Assembly (NCBI GenBank): GCA_013335535.1
Contig: JAAXVL010000007.1
Location: 62,001 to 126,000, forward strand
DNA: 64,000 nucleotides
DNA from: Azonexaceae bacterium
GTDB taxonomy: Bacteria; Pseudomonadota; Gammaproteobacteria; Burkholderiales; Rhodocyclaceae
Reading direction: 5' to 3'
Shown here piece by piece: positions 11,492 through 20,766 of this stretch (position 1 is its first letter; each line of letters opens with the position of its first letter). Below the pieces are notes generated by a model, which was not told the origin of the DNA, did no database searches, and was given only the letters and a program-made list of their open reading frames with translations. The position numbers were made by a program, and so were the translations under genes.

Positions 11492-13150
11492 TTACATGCA
11501 CAAGGCGGCCGGATCGGCCCGCATGAGGCGCTTGTTCATTTTGCCGACGCTGGTCTTGACCAGCGTCTTGACGAAACTGACTTGCAACAGCACGCCGTAG
11601 CGCGACACACCGGCCGCCTCGATGGCGTGGGCCGCATAGTTGCGCAGCGCGTGTTCGGTGATCTGACCGACGCATTCCGGCTTGAGCAGCACCAACGCCA
11701 GCGGCCGCTCGCCCCATTTGTCGTCGGGCACGCCGATGACAGCGACTTCATGCACAGCCTCGTGCTTGGCGATGATGTCCTCCAGTTGCAGCGAGGACGT
11801 CCATTCGCCACCGGTCTTGATGACATCCTTGATACGGTCGGTGACCTTGAGATAGCCGGCCGGGTTGATATTGCCGATATCGGCCGTGTGCAGGTAGCCA
11901 CCGGCCCACAGGTCTTCCGACGCCTCGGGCGCGCCAACGTAGCCCTGCGTCAACCACGGCGCCCGGACGACGACCTCGCCGGTCGCCTTGCCGTCGTGGG
12001 CGACGTCGGCCATGTCGGGATCGACGATGCGCAGGTCGACGAGCGGCAGCGGCCGCCCGGTCTTGGCGCGGATGACCGCCTGCTCTTCGAGCGACAACTT
12101 GAGATCGGCGCTGTCGAGATGGGCCATGCTGAGCACCGGGCAGGTTTCCGACATGCCGTAGCCGGTGAACAAGTCCATGCCGCGTTTCTGGGCGGCAATG
12201 GCCATGGCTTCGGGCATCGCGGCACCGCCGATGAGAATCTTGAGGCCGCTGAAATCCGTCGTTTTGGCCGCCGGATGGCCGAGCACCATGTGCAGGATGG
12301 TCGGCACACAATGCGAATAGCTGACGCCCTCCTCGGCGATCAGCCGGCAGATCACCTCGGGCTGGTAACGGCCCGGATAAACCTGCTTGACGCCCATCAT
12401 CGTCGCCAGATACGGGAAGCCCCAGGCATGGACGTGGAACATCGGCGTCATCGGCATATAGACGTCTTCGCGGTGGATATGCCCCTGGGCATTGGCGCCG
12501 CCGAGCGCTGCGGCGCAACCGAGCGTGTGCAGGACGAGCTGGCGATGGCTGAAATAGACCCCCTTCGGATTGCCTGTCGTACCGGTCGTGTAGAAGGTCG
12601 TCGCCTGCGCGTTCTCGTCGAAATCTGGGAAGTCGTAGTCGGGCGAGGCGTCGGCCAGCATCGCCTCGTATTCGGCCGCCATCGACACCGGCACCGCCGG
12701 CATCTCGGCCTCGTCGGAAAACAGCACGAAGGTCTTGACCGTTTCGAGCCCGCCGGCAATCTGCGCCAGAATCGGGAAGAACTCGCTGTTGGCCAGAACC
12801 ACGTCGGCCTTGGCGTGGTTCAGCGTGTACAGGATCTGCTCCGGGCTCAGCCTGACATTCACCGTCTGCAGGATTGCCCCCATCATCGGTACGGCGAAAA
12901 AACACTCCAGGTAGCGATGACTATCCCAGTCCATCATCGCCACCGTCTGCCCGGACACCACGCCCAACCCGGCGAGACCGTTGGCCAGCCGGCCGATACG
13001 TTCGTTCAGCGTGCGGTAGTTGTAACGTCGCTTGCCCTGGTAGGTGATTTCCTGATCCGGCGCGACGGCCAGCGGCGTCAGCAACAATTGCTTGATGAGC
13101 AGCGGATATTGATAAGCCGATGCGGTGGACTGGACGAGTTTGACTGGCAT
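11492..13150 (-). CDS. AMP-forming acyl-CoA synthetase (fatty-acyl-CoA ligase family)
   Basis: 552 aa from the ATG at 13150, which has AGGGGG just upstream; a longer frame upstream lacks family sequence. ANL-superfamily motifs: FYTTGTTGNPKGVYFSHRQ (P-loop, about residue 188), LFTGYGMSETCPV (A5), YLHTADIGNINPAGYLKVTDR (A7/A8) and VGKMNKRLMR (A10 lysine region). It activates a carboxylic acid to acyl-AMP and then acyl-CoA. The sequence resembles medium/long-chain acyl-CoA ligases, but substrate length cannot be read from sequence. Single gene, leftward from a divergent intergenic region. Confidence 0.92.
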   Translation of the reverse strand: MPVKLVQSTASAYQYPLLIKQLLLTPLAVAPDQEITYQGKRRYNYRTLNERIGRLANGLAGLGVVSGQTVAMMDWDSHRYLECFFAVPMMGAILQTVNVRLSPEQILYTLNHAKADVVLANSEFFPILAQIAGGLETVKTFVLFSDEAEMPAVPVSMAAEYEAMLADASPDYDFPDFDENAQATTFYTTGTTGNPKGVYFSHRQLVLHTLGCAAALGGANAQGHIHREDVYMPMTPMFHVHAWGFPYLATMMGVKQVYPGRYQPEVICRLIAEEGVSYSHCVPTILHMVLGHPAAKTTDFSGLKILIGGAAMPEAMAIAAQKRGMDLFTGYGMSETCPVLSMAHLDSADLKLSLEEQAVIRAKTGRPLPLVDLRIVDPDMADVAHDGKATGEVVVRAPWLTQGYVGAPEASEDLWAGGYLHTADIGNINPAGYLKVTDRIKDVIKTGGEWTSSLQLEDIIAKHEAVHEVAVIGVPDDKWGERPLALVLLKPECVGQITEHALRNYAAHAIEAAGVSRYGVLLQVSFVKTLVKTSVGKMNKRLMRADPAALCM

Positions 13151-13470
13151 GCTACCCCCTGGTCTATTGATTTTTTTTGGCAGCCAGACACCGCCAATAA
13201 GCACAATTTTACTCGCCGTCGCGGCGATAACCACGTCGCCGTGCCACATGGCACAAACCGGCAGGCAAATTAAACATCTTTTTCAAGCCCGAACGAACGA
13301 CTGTGGCAACCGGCCTGCCAGCAGGAGCGGCAAGCCGATTCACTGAAATCCGCCGGCCGTAAGATTCTTCACAATTCGGCATATGCCTTCGTGCTATAAA
13401 TCGAAGGCTGTCCACCTTTTTTCTTTCAATCCTTTTTATCGTGCCCGTCGCATCGGGCGAGGAGTCCATC
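13151..13470. other. Divergent intergenic region, 320 bases
   Basis: Contains no supported gene. It must hold promoters for the leftward acyl-CoA synthetase and the rightward small secreted protein. T-rich runs occur at 13171-13178 and 13419-13437. I see no clear sigma-70 hexamer pair with proper spacing and no dispersed-element core. Confidence 0.6.
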
Positions 13471-13734
13471 ATGCGTGTTTGCGCTCGGCCGAATGCTTTC
13501 GGTCTGAAGCTGGCGGTCGTTGCCGCCTTCTGTTCCCTGTTCGGCACCGCCATCGCCCAGACGGCCGACCCTGTGCCGGCAAGCGGAACAGCCACTTCCA
13601 GCACCACGGTCGACCACGACCACAAGCACCCGTTGCCGACCACCCAGGACATCCCGGCCCGCCTGCAGACTCTGCCCAGCACGCCGCACCCGGCTGCCAG
13701 CCAGGCGCAAGGCGCCCAGTTGCCCCAGAAATAA
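13471..13734 (+). CDS. Small secreted protein, unrecognised
   Basis: 87 aa. The ATG at 13471 is favoured because GAGGAG lies six bases upstream and a signal peptide then starts at once (LKLAVVAAFCSLFGTAIAQ). The mature part is short, rich in Thr/Ser/Pro with a VDHDHKHPLP cluster and no recognisable domain. It ends 28 bases before the large secreted deacetylase-like gene, so the two probably form an operon. It could be an accessory or metal-binding peptide; that is inference only. Confidence 0.7.
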   Translation: MRVCARPNAFGLKLAVVAAFCSLFGTAIAQTADPVPASGTATSSTTVDHDHKHPLPTTQDIPARLQTLPSTPHPAASQAQGAQLPQK

Positions 13735-13762
13735 ACGCTCAATCGCTGACGAGAAAGACATC

Positions 13763-15886
13763 GTGACACCTACCGCTCCCTTCCGCCTGACCCGCTTGTT
13801 TGCCGGCACCATCGCCGCCCTCGGTCTGGGCTGGACCGCCCCCTCCATCGCGCTGCCAAGTGGCGCCGAAATTCAAATGAAGGTCCTCGTGCTGAGCATG
13901 CAGACCGACGACCCGGCCGTCATTGGCGACGCCCCCCAACTCGAAGCCGCCAAGGCCATGCTCGACCGCGTTGGCATGCCATACGAGGTCCATACCTACG
14001 ACAGCGCATCGCCCAGCCTGCCCGTGCTGGAAAATGGCAATACCGCGGAATATCAGGCCATCGTCCTGCCGATCAGCGATGCCCGCCTGCTCAACCCGAT
14101 TGCCACCAATCCGCACGCCCAGACACTGGCCCGCTACCAGTTCAAGTACGGCGTGCGCGTCGCCAGCCTTTACAGCTGGCCGGATGACGGTGGCTGCCTG
14201 ACCGCCTACGCCCAACGCGACACCACAGCCAACCCGCTCAATTCGACGCTGACCGCAGACGGCAGGACCGCCTTTCCCTACCTGAATGCCGGCAGCTCGA
14301 GCACCAGACCGCTGCTCATCAAGGGCGCCTGGACATACTTCGCCGACGTTTCCCCCAGCGCGCCGAGCGGCACCAAACTGACCCCGCTACTGCTCGGCAA
14401 GGCTGACGATGGCTCAACGCACATGTTGATGACCACCTGCAGCTTCGCCAACGCCACGCCGCTGACCGGTGACAACAGCACGCGCGAGCTGCTCATGGCG
14501 ACCTTCGACAACAACCCCTACCTGTTGCACTCGACGACGCTGTCCTACGGCCTGCTCAACTGGCTGACCAAGGGCATCATGGTCGGCCAGCGCCGCAGCT
14601 ACATCGATCCGCAGATCGACGACATCGGCCTGCCCAACGACATCTTCCCGTACACGCTCGAAGAAACCTGGAACGATGCCAGCACGACACCATGGACCCC
14701 GCTCCCCGGTTGCCCGCTCGGCGATACCGACCCGAAAAAGGGTACGACCGGCTGCGAATACCGTCTGACCGGCAACGACATCACGAAAATCATCTCCTGG
14801 CAGAACAAGGTGCGTGCGCAGACCAATACCAGCGCCTTCCGCCTGACCCTGCCCTACAACGGCGCCGGCTTCACGACCCGCTACGGCGGCGAAGGGCTGT
14901 ACCCGCCGGACAACGAAGCGACCTGGTTCTTCAATGAAAACAGCTTCTACGACACGCTGAGCAGTTCCCTCGCGCTCTACAAGAGCAACTTCAAATGGGT
15001 CAGCCACACCTATGATCACCAGACCATGGACGTCATGAGCTACGACCTGGCGCTCAGCGAGATGAAGCAGAACGACACGGTGCGCAGCAAGATGAGCCTG
15101 CCGAACTATGACAAGTCGGTCATGGTCAATCCCAATATTTCCGGCCTCTACAACCCGGAAGTCATGTCCGCGCTGCAGGCCTTCGGCATCAAGTATCTGG
15201 TTTCCGACACGTCGAAGCCGACGCCGCCGGTCGGTGCCAGCTGCGAGCCGGGTGCCTGGCCGCTGCCGTCGCACAACAGCGGCAAGCCGAACTGCGTCAA
15301 TCCCGCCATCTATGAAGTACCGCGCTACCCGACGGCGCTTTACTACAACGTGTCGACGCCGAGCGAATGGACTGCCGAGTACAACCATTTCTATGGCATC
15401 AACGGCATCCTGAGCAGCCCCTGGGGCCGCGACCTGAGCTACGCCGAGATCCTCGACACGACCTCGGACGTGCTGGTGTCCTACCTGCTCAACCATGACG
15501 CCCGCCCGTGGATGTTCCATGCCGCCAACCTGCGCGCCTACGACGGCACGCACTCGCTACTCGGCGACCTGCTCGATGCCACGCTGGCCAAGTACAACAC
15601 CTACTACAAGAGCCTGCCCATCCTCAGCCCGCACCTCAAGGAAACCGGGGCACTCATGCAGCAGCGTCAGGTGTTCAACGAGTCTTCGGTCAAGGCCGTG
15701 CTCAAGCCGGGCAGCGGTATCGTCCTGAGCGCCAGCCGTAACGACGGACAAGCGGTCGTCGTCCCGCTGACCGGTCTGAGTTACGGTACGAGCACCGAGA
15801 CCTATGGCGGCCAGGTCACTTCATTCATCACCCTGAACAGCGGAAACGGCTACACGCAGACGGTGAAGAAGGCGTTGAGCTGGTAA
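13763..15886 (+). CDS. Secreted polysaccharide deacetylase-like protein, probable CE18/Agd3 type
   Basis: 707 aa from GTG 13763 (GAGAAAGA upstream); a signal sequence ends near PSIALPSGA. After an N-terminal domain of about 250 residues (MKVLVLSMQTDDPAV, FKYGVRVASLYSWPDDGG), a deacetylase-type core follows: QIDDI with Asp286/Asp287, and SHTYDHQTM with His415 and His419 in the H-x3-H metal-ligand arrangement. This layout of a large N-terminal domain plus a divergent NodB-like core recalls the fungal galactosaminogalactan deacetylase Agd3 (CE18). Deacetylation of an extracellular polysaccharide is inferred. Its neighbours are the small secreted protein upstream and an adhesive-pilus locus downstream. 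It could instead be an unrelated deacetylase-fold protein. Confidence 0.65.
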   Translation: MTPTAPFRLTRLFAGTIAALGLGWTAPSIALPSGAEIQMKVLVLSMQTDDPAVIGDAPQLEAAKAMLDRVGMPYEVHTYDSASPSLPVLENGNTAEYQAIVLPISDARLLNPIATNPHAQTLARYQFKYGVRVASLYSWPDDGGCLTAYAQRDTTANPLNSTLTADGRTAFPYLNAGSSSTRPLLIKGAWTYFADVSPSAPSGTKLTPLLLGKADDGSTHMLMTTCSFANATPLTGDNSTRELLMATFDNNPYLLHSTTLSYGLLNWLTKGIMVGQRRSYIDPQIDDIGLPNDIFPYTLEETWNDASTTPWTPLPGCPLGDTDPKKGTTGCEYRLTGNDITKIISWQNKVRAQTNTSAFRLTLPYNGAGFTTRYGGEGLYPPDNEATWFFNENSFYDTLSSSLALYKSNFKWVSHTYDHQTMDVMSYDLALSEMKQNDTVRSKMSLPNYDKSVMVNPNISGLYNPEVMSALQAFGIKYLVSDTSKPTPPVGASCEPGAWPLPSHNSGKPNCVNPAIYEVPRYPTALYYNVSTPSEWTAEYNHFYGINGILSSPWGRDLSYAEILDTTSDVLVSYLLNHDARPWMFHAANLRAYDGTHSLLGDLLDATLAKYNTYYKSLPILSPHLKETGALMQQRQVFNESSVKAVLKPGSGIVLSASRNDGQAVVVPLTGLSYGTSTETYGGQVTSFITLNSGNGYTQTVKKALSW

Positions 15887-15907
15887 TTTCAGCGTTCTGA
15901 AAATATA

Positions 15908-15941
15908 AAATGGCCCGGCAATCCCGGGCCATTTTTAATTT
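15908..15941 (+). terminator. Rho-independent terminator
   Basis: Perfect 11-bp stem AAATGGCCCGG / CCGGGCCATTT with loop CAATC and a following T-rich tract, 22 bases after the deacetylase-like gene. Confidence 0.9.
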
Positions 15942-15947
15942 TTAAGC

Positions 15948-16007
15948 TTTTTTCCGGTTGACCGTGGAATGCCACGGTCAACCGGAAAAAAGGGCCAAAA
16001 TCGAAAT
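15948..16007. repeat. Head-to-head pair of the dispersed element
   Basis: A plus copy core (15948-15967) and a minus copy core (15972-15991) flank the four bases AATG. The arms TTTTTTCCGGTTGACCGTGG are perfectly complementary over 20 bp. The minus copy keeps its GGGCCAAAATCGAAAT flank; the plus copy is truncated at its 5' side. The pair lies between two convergent transcription units, and the A/T-tailed hairpin could act as a bidirectional terminator. Confidence 0.9.
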
Positions 16008-16044
16008 CGGTTCGCTCCGCCGAAAGCCGGCAGGGCGGCGACGC

Positions 16045-17118
16045 TCAGCGCAAATGCTGCTCGGCCACGGCCGACAACTCGACCGACAAGGTGCCGGTGG
16101 CAATGGCGCGGCGCAGCGACTCCCTGGCCTCGGCCGCGCGGCCATCGGCCTCCTGGGCCAGTCCCATGCCCAGCCACCAGCGCCCTTCGTTGGGCGCCAG
16201 GCGGGCGGCCCGCTGGTAATGCGTCACGGCAGCACGATTGGCGCCCAGGCGGGATTTGAGATGCCCCTGAAAGCCGGCGTAGTCGGCGCTGGCCTCGGCG
16301 TAAACCTGCGACTTGGCCAGCGTGCGGTCGGCCGCCGCGACATCGTGCTGTTCGAGTTGCAGGCGGGCCAGCGACATCGCCCAGCCCGTCTGCGCCGGCT
16401 GGACCTCGAGGCCGTCCTGGAGAATGGTCATCGCCTCGTCGATCTTGCGCAGGTCGAGCAGCTGGCGCAACAACATCTGGCGCGCCTGGACGTAACCCGG
16501 GTCCTGCCTGAGTGCAGCGCGCAACCCTTCGATACCTTCGGCGCTGCGCCCGCCTGCGAATGCATTCTCGGCCTTGCGGTATTCAGCCTCGGCGCGGTCA
16601 CGCGGCGTTGCCAACACAAGGCTCTTCTCGATCTTGACCGGCCCGGCCGGCACAGCCGGCGCCGGAGCCGCTTGCGGTACCGGTAGCGAAGCTGGCTCCG
16701 GTTTGGGTGACGGAGCAGGCACCACCGGGTCCGGCACCGCCAGCACAGGCGCTGCCGGCAACGGCAAAACGGCCAGATTGGGCGCCAGACGCAGATCGCC
16801 ATCGGGCAACGGTTTTTCCTCGACCGGCACCACCACGGCCGGTGGCGGCGCGGGAGGTGTGGGGACAACGACCGGTGTCGCTGGAAGTACGGCAACCGGC
16901 TCGGCCCCCAGGCCAAGCAATGGGAACAACTGGCCATTCGCATGCAGGGCCACCGCCCCCAGCACCGGCACGGCGCAAAGCACGAGCGGCACCAGCCAGC
17001 GCCGGCCAGCATGCGGCGCCGCCGGCAACGAACGGATTTCGCGTTGCAGATTTTGCCGAGCCGGATCATCGGGGCGTTTGGCCTCGATGTTGCGCAGCAT
17101 GTCGTTGATCAGGCTCAT
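16045..17118 (-). CDS. mshN: MSHA biogenesis protein MshN-like, TPR protein
   Basis: 357 aa from the ATG at 17118 (MSLINDMLRNIEAKRPDD, the usual MshN opening). One membrane segment about residues 42-58 (LVPLVLCAVPVLGAVAL), a Pro/Ala-rich linker, then tetratricopeptide repeats from about residue 200 to the end. Predicted inner-membrane-anchored component of the MSHA type IV pilus machine. Its start overlaps the mshM stop region. Last gene of the mshI-to-mshN block. Confidence 0.88.
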   Translation of the reverse strand: MSLINDMLRNIEAKRPDDPARQNLQREIRSLPAAPHAGRRWLVPLVLCAVPVLGAVALHANGQLFPLLGLGAEPVAVLPATPVVVPTPPAPPPAVVVPVEEKPLPDGDLRLAPNLAVLPLPAAPVLAVPDPVVPAPSPKPEPASLPVPQAAPAPAVPAGPVKIEKSLVLATPRDRAEAEYRKAENAFAGGRSAEGIEGLRAALRQDPGYVQARQMLLRQLLDLRKIDEAMTILQDGLEVQPAQTGWAMSLARLQLEQHDVAAADRTLAKSQVYAEASADYAGFQGHLKSRLGANRAAVTHYQRAARLAPNEGRWWLGMGLAQEADGRAAEARESLRRAIATGTLSVELSAVAEQHLR

Positions 17119-17119
17119 C

Positions 17120-17947
17120 TCACCACCATCCGGCCGCAGCCGCACCTTCGGTATCGGCCGCCGCGCGGCGAACATGGCCGGGCCGTACCGCATGTTTGCC
17201 CTCGCCAAAAACGGCGAGCAGCGACTTGTGAGCCAGAATGTTCAGGAGCCGCGGCGTACCCCGGCTCGCCTTATGCAGACAACGCACCGCCCCCGTCCCG
17301 AAGACATCCTCGCCGCGATAACCGGCAACGCGCAGGCGATGCGCCAGATAATTGGCAACCTCCTCGCGCGCCAGCCCCCCAATCCGGTAATGGAAGGCGA
17401 TGCGCTGCAAAAGCTGGCGAACGGACGGCTCAGCCAGCTTGCGGTCGAGTTCCGGCTGGCCAAAGAGCACGATCTGCAGCAACTTGCGTTTCTCGGTTTC
17501 CAGATTCGACAGCAGGCGCAAGGACTCCAGCGTTTCAAGCGGCATGGCCTGCGCCTCGTCGATGCAGACGACAACCTGGCGGTCAGCCGCCGCATGGTCG
17601 AGCAGCGCCCGGTTGATGCTTTGCAACAGATGGTAATCGTCGCTCTCGGCACTCACGGCCAGACCCAGTTCCTCGGCCAGCGCCAGTTGCAGGGTGCGCG
17701 GCGCCAGATAGGGGTTGGGCAGGTAGGCAGAGACACTGCCTTCGGGCAGGGCCTGCAGCAGGCGGCGGCAGAGCAGCGTCTTGCCGGTGCCGACTTCGCC
17801 GGTAATCTTGATGAAGCCTTCGCCGCTATTGAGCGCCACGAGCAGGGTATTGAGCGCCTCCTGGTGACTGCGCGTGATAACCGTGTAGCTGGTGTCCGGC
17901 GTAATGCCGAAAGGCAGCTCGCTCAGGCCGAAATGGTCGAGATACAA
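17120..17947 (-). CDS. mshM: MSHA biogenesis ATPase MshM (ExeA-like AAA)
   Basis: 275 aa. Starts at a TTG (17947) giving MYLDHFGLSELPFGITPD, the characteristic ExeA/MshM N-terminus; no ATG is available there. Walker A GEVGTGKTLLCRRLL and Walker B VVCIDEAQAMPLETLE. ExeA-type ATPases help place or assemble the secretin, and here the secretin gene mshL lies immediately upstream. Confidence 0.92.
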   Translation of the reverse strand: MYLDHFGLSELPFGITPDTSYTVITRSHQEALNTLLVALNSGEGFIKITGEVGTGKTLLCRRLLQALPEGSVSAYLPNPYLAPRTLQLALAEELGLAVSAESDDYHLLQSINRALLDHAAADRQVVVCIDEAQAMPLETLESLRLLSNLETEKRKLLQIVLFGQPELDRKLAEPSVRQLLQRIAFHYRIGGLAREEVANYLAHRLRVAGYRGEDVFGTGAVRCLHKASRGTPRLLNILAHKSLLAVFGEGKHAVRPGHVRRAAADTEGAAAAGWW

Positions 17948-17963
17948 GGCTGCCCGCTACCGC

Positions 17964-19700
17964 TTATTGCCATTCGAACTTGCGCTGCTGGCGTGGGTCC
18001 AGTTCCTGCACGCGCTCCTGCGCTTCAGCCGAAGCATTGCGCCACGAATTTTCGTCACGAATGACCGTCGAGCGCATCAGGATGACCAGCTCACGCTTCT
18101 TGTTGGAAACACTCTTCTGGCCGAACAGCGCGCCCAGACCCGGTACGCCGCTGATGCCCGGCAGACCGTAGCGGTTGGTGTTCTGCTCCTGGCTCATCAG
18201 GCCGCCGATGGCGACGATGCTGCCATCCTGAACGCGGACGATGCTGTCGGTTTCATTGAGGCTGCTCGAAGCCAGCGGCAGCGTGAAAGTCCCGAGGCTC
18301 CCGAGATTGACGTTCTTGATTTTTTCCTCGACGACACTGACCGAGGGATGGACGTGCAGAATGATGTTGCCCTCGTCGTCGATCTGCGGCGTCACATCGA
18401 GCGCAATGCCGGAGAAGAACGGTTGCAGCGTGATGTTCGGCGTCACGACATTGCCGCTGGCGCTGGTCGTCGTGTTGGTGCTGATGCCGGTCACGAAGAA
18501 ATCGTCGGTCCCGACCTTGAGCACGGCTTTCTGGTTGTTGGTCGTCGCGATGCGCGGACTGGACAGCACCTGCACGTCACCCTGCCCTTCCAGGAAGGAG
18601 AGCAGCGCAGCAAAATTCTGCGACTGGAAAGCCAGGCCGAAGAAGCCGCGCCCGGCCGAAGTCGTATCAATCGAACCGTTCGTCCCGGGGGCCGCGCCAA
18701 CAACCGTTCCGGCTGTAACGCCAGTAGCCGAGCCACCCAGGGTCGCCGAACCACTCAACGTCGCCCCCGGCGCCAGCGTCCCAAAGGCCAGCTTGCCACC
18801 GAGCAGCCCACCGAATTTGCTCCAGTTGATGCCGGTCTGGTAGGAGTCGTTCAGCGAGACCTCGATGATCTTGGCCTCGAGCATGACCTGGCGTTCGACA
18901 ACCAGTTGCGTTGCCTTCAGATACTCTTCCACCGAACGCAATTCGACCGGCGATGCCTTGACCAGCACAACCCCCGAACCCGCATTGACGATGACATTGC
19001 GCCCTTCCTGACTGCCGACGATGGAATTGAGCGCCGAGCCGAGATCCTTCCAGAAATCGTAGTCCGAAGTCGTCTGCACGCGGGCGCTGTCATTGTTGCG
19101 TTGCGGCTGGGCCCCCGTCGATCCGCTCGGCAAACTACCGGCTGCACTCGATGCACCGCTGGTGGTGCTTGGCGTCGACGTCGTCGGCGAACTGCCCGTG
19201 ACACGCATCTCGCTCATACCCTGGCGGCGATTGGCCAGGTAATTGATCTTGAAAATGCGCGTCTGGATGGTGTTCGGCTGGACATAGATGCGATTTCCCT
19301 GGATCCGGTAGTCATAGCCATACACCTCGCGCAGGGTTTCGAGCGCTTCGCGTACCGTCGTATTCTTGAGGTTGACGCTGACCGTACCCGACAACTCGGG
19401 TGGAAACAGCATGCTGTACGGCGTACCCGAAACGAGCGCATTTAAAACCTGGGCCACCGGCGCATTGTTGACCGCCAGGTTGAAACGCGGCTCCGGCTTG
19501 GCGGAGACCGGCTGATCCAGTTGCAACGGCGGCACCATGGCCTGGCCGACGACGTCACCCTGCGGCCGGTTCGCCTTGCTGGCGGCAGCCGCCCCAAGTT
19601 CCTGATCGGCACGATTGAAGACATCCCCACGCCGTGCGTGCTGGTTACTACAGGCAGTCAGCACAAGCGCCGATAACGCGACTATCCAAATCTTGCTCAT
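17964..19700 (-). CDS. mshL: MSHA pilus secretin MshL
   Basis: 578 aa outer-membrane secretin. A lipoprotein signal with lipobox LTAC (Cys17) is present. Secretin/TonB short N-terminal domain about residues 70-160 (FNLAVNNAPVAQVLNALVSG), a Ser/Thr/Gly-rich insert, then the beta-barrel secretin domain with the VPGLGALFGQKS segment near the end. It forms the channel through which the pilus exits. Its ATG overlaps the mshK stop. Confidence 0.95.
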   Translation of the reverse strand: MSKIWIVALSALVLTACSNQHARRGDVFNRADQELGAAAASKANRPQGDVVGQAMVPPLQLDQPVSAKPEPRFNLAVNNAPVAQVLNALVSGTPYSMLFPPELSGTVSVNLKNTTVREALETLREVYGYDYRIQGNRIYVQPNTIQTRIFKINYLANRRQGMSEMRVTGSSPTTSTPSTTSGASSAAGSLPSGSTGAQPQRNNDSARVQTTSDYDFWKDLGSALNSIVGSQEGRNVIVNAGSGVVLVKASPVELRSVEEYLKATQLVVERQVMLEAKIIEVSLNDSYQTGINWSKFGGLLGGKLAFGTLAPGATLSGSATLGGSATGVTAGTVVGAAPGTNGSIDTTSAGRGFFGLAFQSQNFAALLSFLEGQGDVQVLSSPRIATTNNQKAVLKVGTDDFFVTGISTNTTTSASGNVVTPNITLQPFFSGIALDVTPQIDDEGNIILHVHPSVSVVEEKIKNVNLGSLGTFTLPLASSSLNETDSIVRVQDGSIVAIGGLMSQEQNTNRYGLPGISGVPGLGALFGQKSVSNKKRELVILMRSTVIRDENSWRNASAEAQERVQELDPRQQRKFEWQ

Positions 19701-20083
19701 GGCAGACCCTTCACTGGCCCGGATTTTCCCGTCTTGCGGGGCTTGGGCGTTTCAATCATCTGTTTTTCAACGTCGGGAGTCAGATAAAGGTGCGTCACCC
19801 CATCGGCTCCCTGCAACACGGCTTCCCGCTCATTGAGTCGAACCAGGGTCGCATCGCCAACCCGGCTCCCCAGAGGTACGGTCTTGCCGCCGATCACGGC
19901 AACCGGCTTGCCGCCTTGCGGCAAGAGGACCGACTGCAGGCGCAAGCCAGCGGATATGGCGCTACCGGCCTTGACTGCATCGTCGACCGGCGCCAGCCAG
20001 GCAGCCGGCGGGCGGGTCGGATCGGCCGACTGGGCCAGGGCCGATGTAGCGACGGCAAAGAGGGTCAGCGCAATCAGCCTCAT
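19697..20083 (-). CDS. mshK: MSHA biogenesis protein MshK
   Basis: 128 aa from the ATG at 20083, chosen because it overlaps the mshJ stop (ATGA) and begins a clean signal peptide (MRLIALTLFAVATSALAQ). The mature protein opens with SADPTRPPAAW, the DPTRPP motif typical of MshK/PilP-like periplasmic proteins, and continues with a small beta domain (GGKTVPLGSRVGDATLVRL). Probably links the inner-membrane platform to the secretin. Confidence 0.87.
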   Translation of the reverse strand: MRLIALTLFAVATSALAQSADPTRPPAAWLAPVDDAVKAGSAISAGLRLQSVLLPQGGKPVAVIGGKTVPLGSRVGDATLVRLNEREAVLQGADGVTHLYLTPDVEKQMIETPKPRKTGKSGPVKGLP

Positions 20084-20766
20084 AGGGTCAGCCATGTCTT
20101 GTCGGGACTCAGGGTATAGACGGTCAGGATCATTTCAGCGCGCGGATAATCGATCACCCGATAGCTCAATGGCCCCCAGAGCAAACGCTGTGGCAATTTT
20201 TCGAGCTCTGCAAGATAGGTCTGAAGCTGGCTGTAGTTGCCTTCCAGACGAATTTCAACGCCATGCCGGTAGAGATCGAAGGAGCGCTCGACCGGCTTGC
20301 CATCGCTATCCCTGGCTGGATCTTTTTCGTGCAGCACGCTTTGCGGCGCCTGCGTCTTGAGGCTGAGCAGACGCAAACCTGCGTTGCGCGCGAGCAAGCG
20401 CTCAAGCAAGCCATTCATGTCTTCGGGGCGAACCAGTGCCGAGCCAAGCTGCCGTAATTGTTCGTCGAGCTGTTCCCGCTGCGCCACCAGTGCAGCCAGC
20501 TCGGCCTTCCTGCCGGCATCCGGATCGATACTGAGTTCCTGTTGCAGCACGGTGGCCTGAGTCTGCATGGCGGCGAGCGAGGCACTTTCGGTGGCTATAA
20601 CGTTCTGCGCTGCCTTGCTGCGCGCCGATTGCGGATCGACAAACAGGGCATTGCCGATCATCAGCGGGCCAAGAACCAGTCCCAGTGCAACCAACAGCCG
20701 TTCGCGCCTGGACAGGGCGGCGTACTTATCGCCCAAGACTTTCCATTGCTGGCGCAGTGCTTTCAT
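20080..20766 (-). CDS. mshJ: MSHA biogenesis protein MshJ (PilO/GspM-like)
   Basis: 228 aa. Short cytoplasmic N-terminus, one membrane helix about residues 24-42 (ERLLVALGLVLGPLMIGNAL), a coiled-coil stretch (about 50-110), then a periplasmic ferredoxin-like domain. This is the PilO/GspM-like inner-membrane platform architecture. Overlaps its neighbours by ATGA at both ends. Confidence 0.88.
   Translation of the reverse strand: MKALRQQWKVLGDKYAALSRRERLLVALGLVLGPLMIGNALFVDPQSARSKAAQNVIATESASLAAMQTQATVLQQELSIDPDAGRKAELAALVAQREQLDEQLRQLGSALVRPEDMNGLLERLLARNAGLRLLSLKTQAPQSVLHEKDPARDSDGKPVERSFDLYRHGVEIRLEGNYSQLQTYLAELEKLPQRLLWGPLSYRVIDYPRAEMILTVYTLSPDKTWLTL

Noticed and set aside
11582..13273. 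563-codon frame antisense to the acyl-CoA synthetase
   Set aside because: Shadow of a strongly supported synthetase; composition rich in His/Arg/Gly without any family motif.
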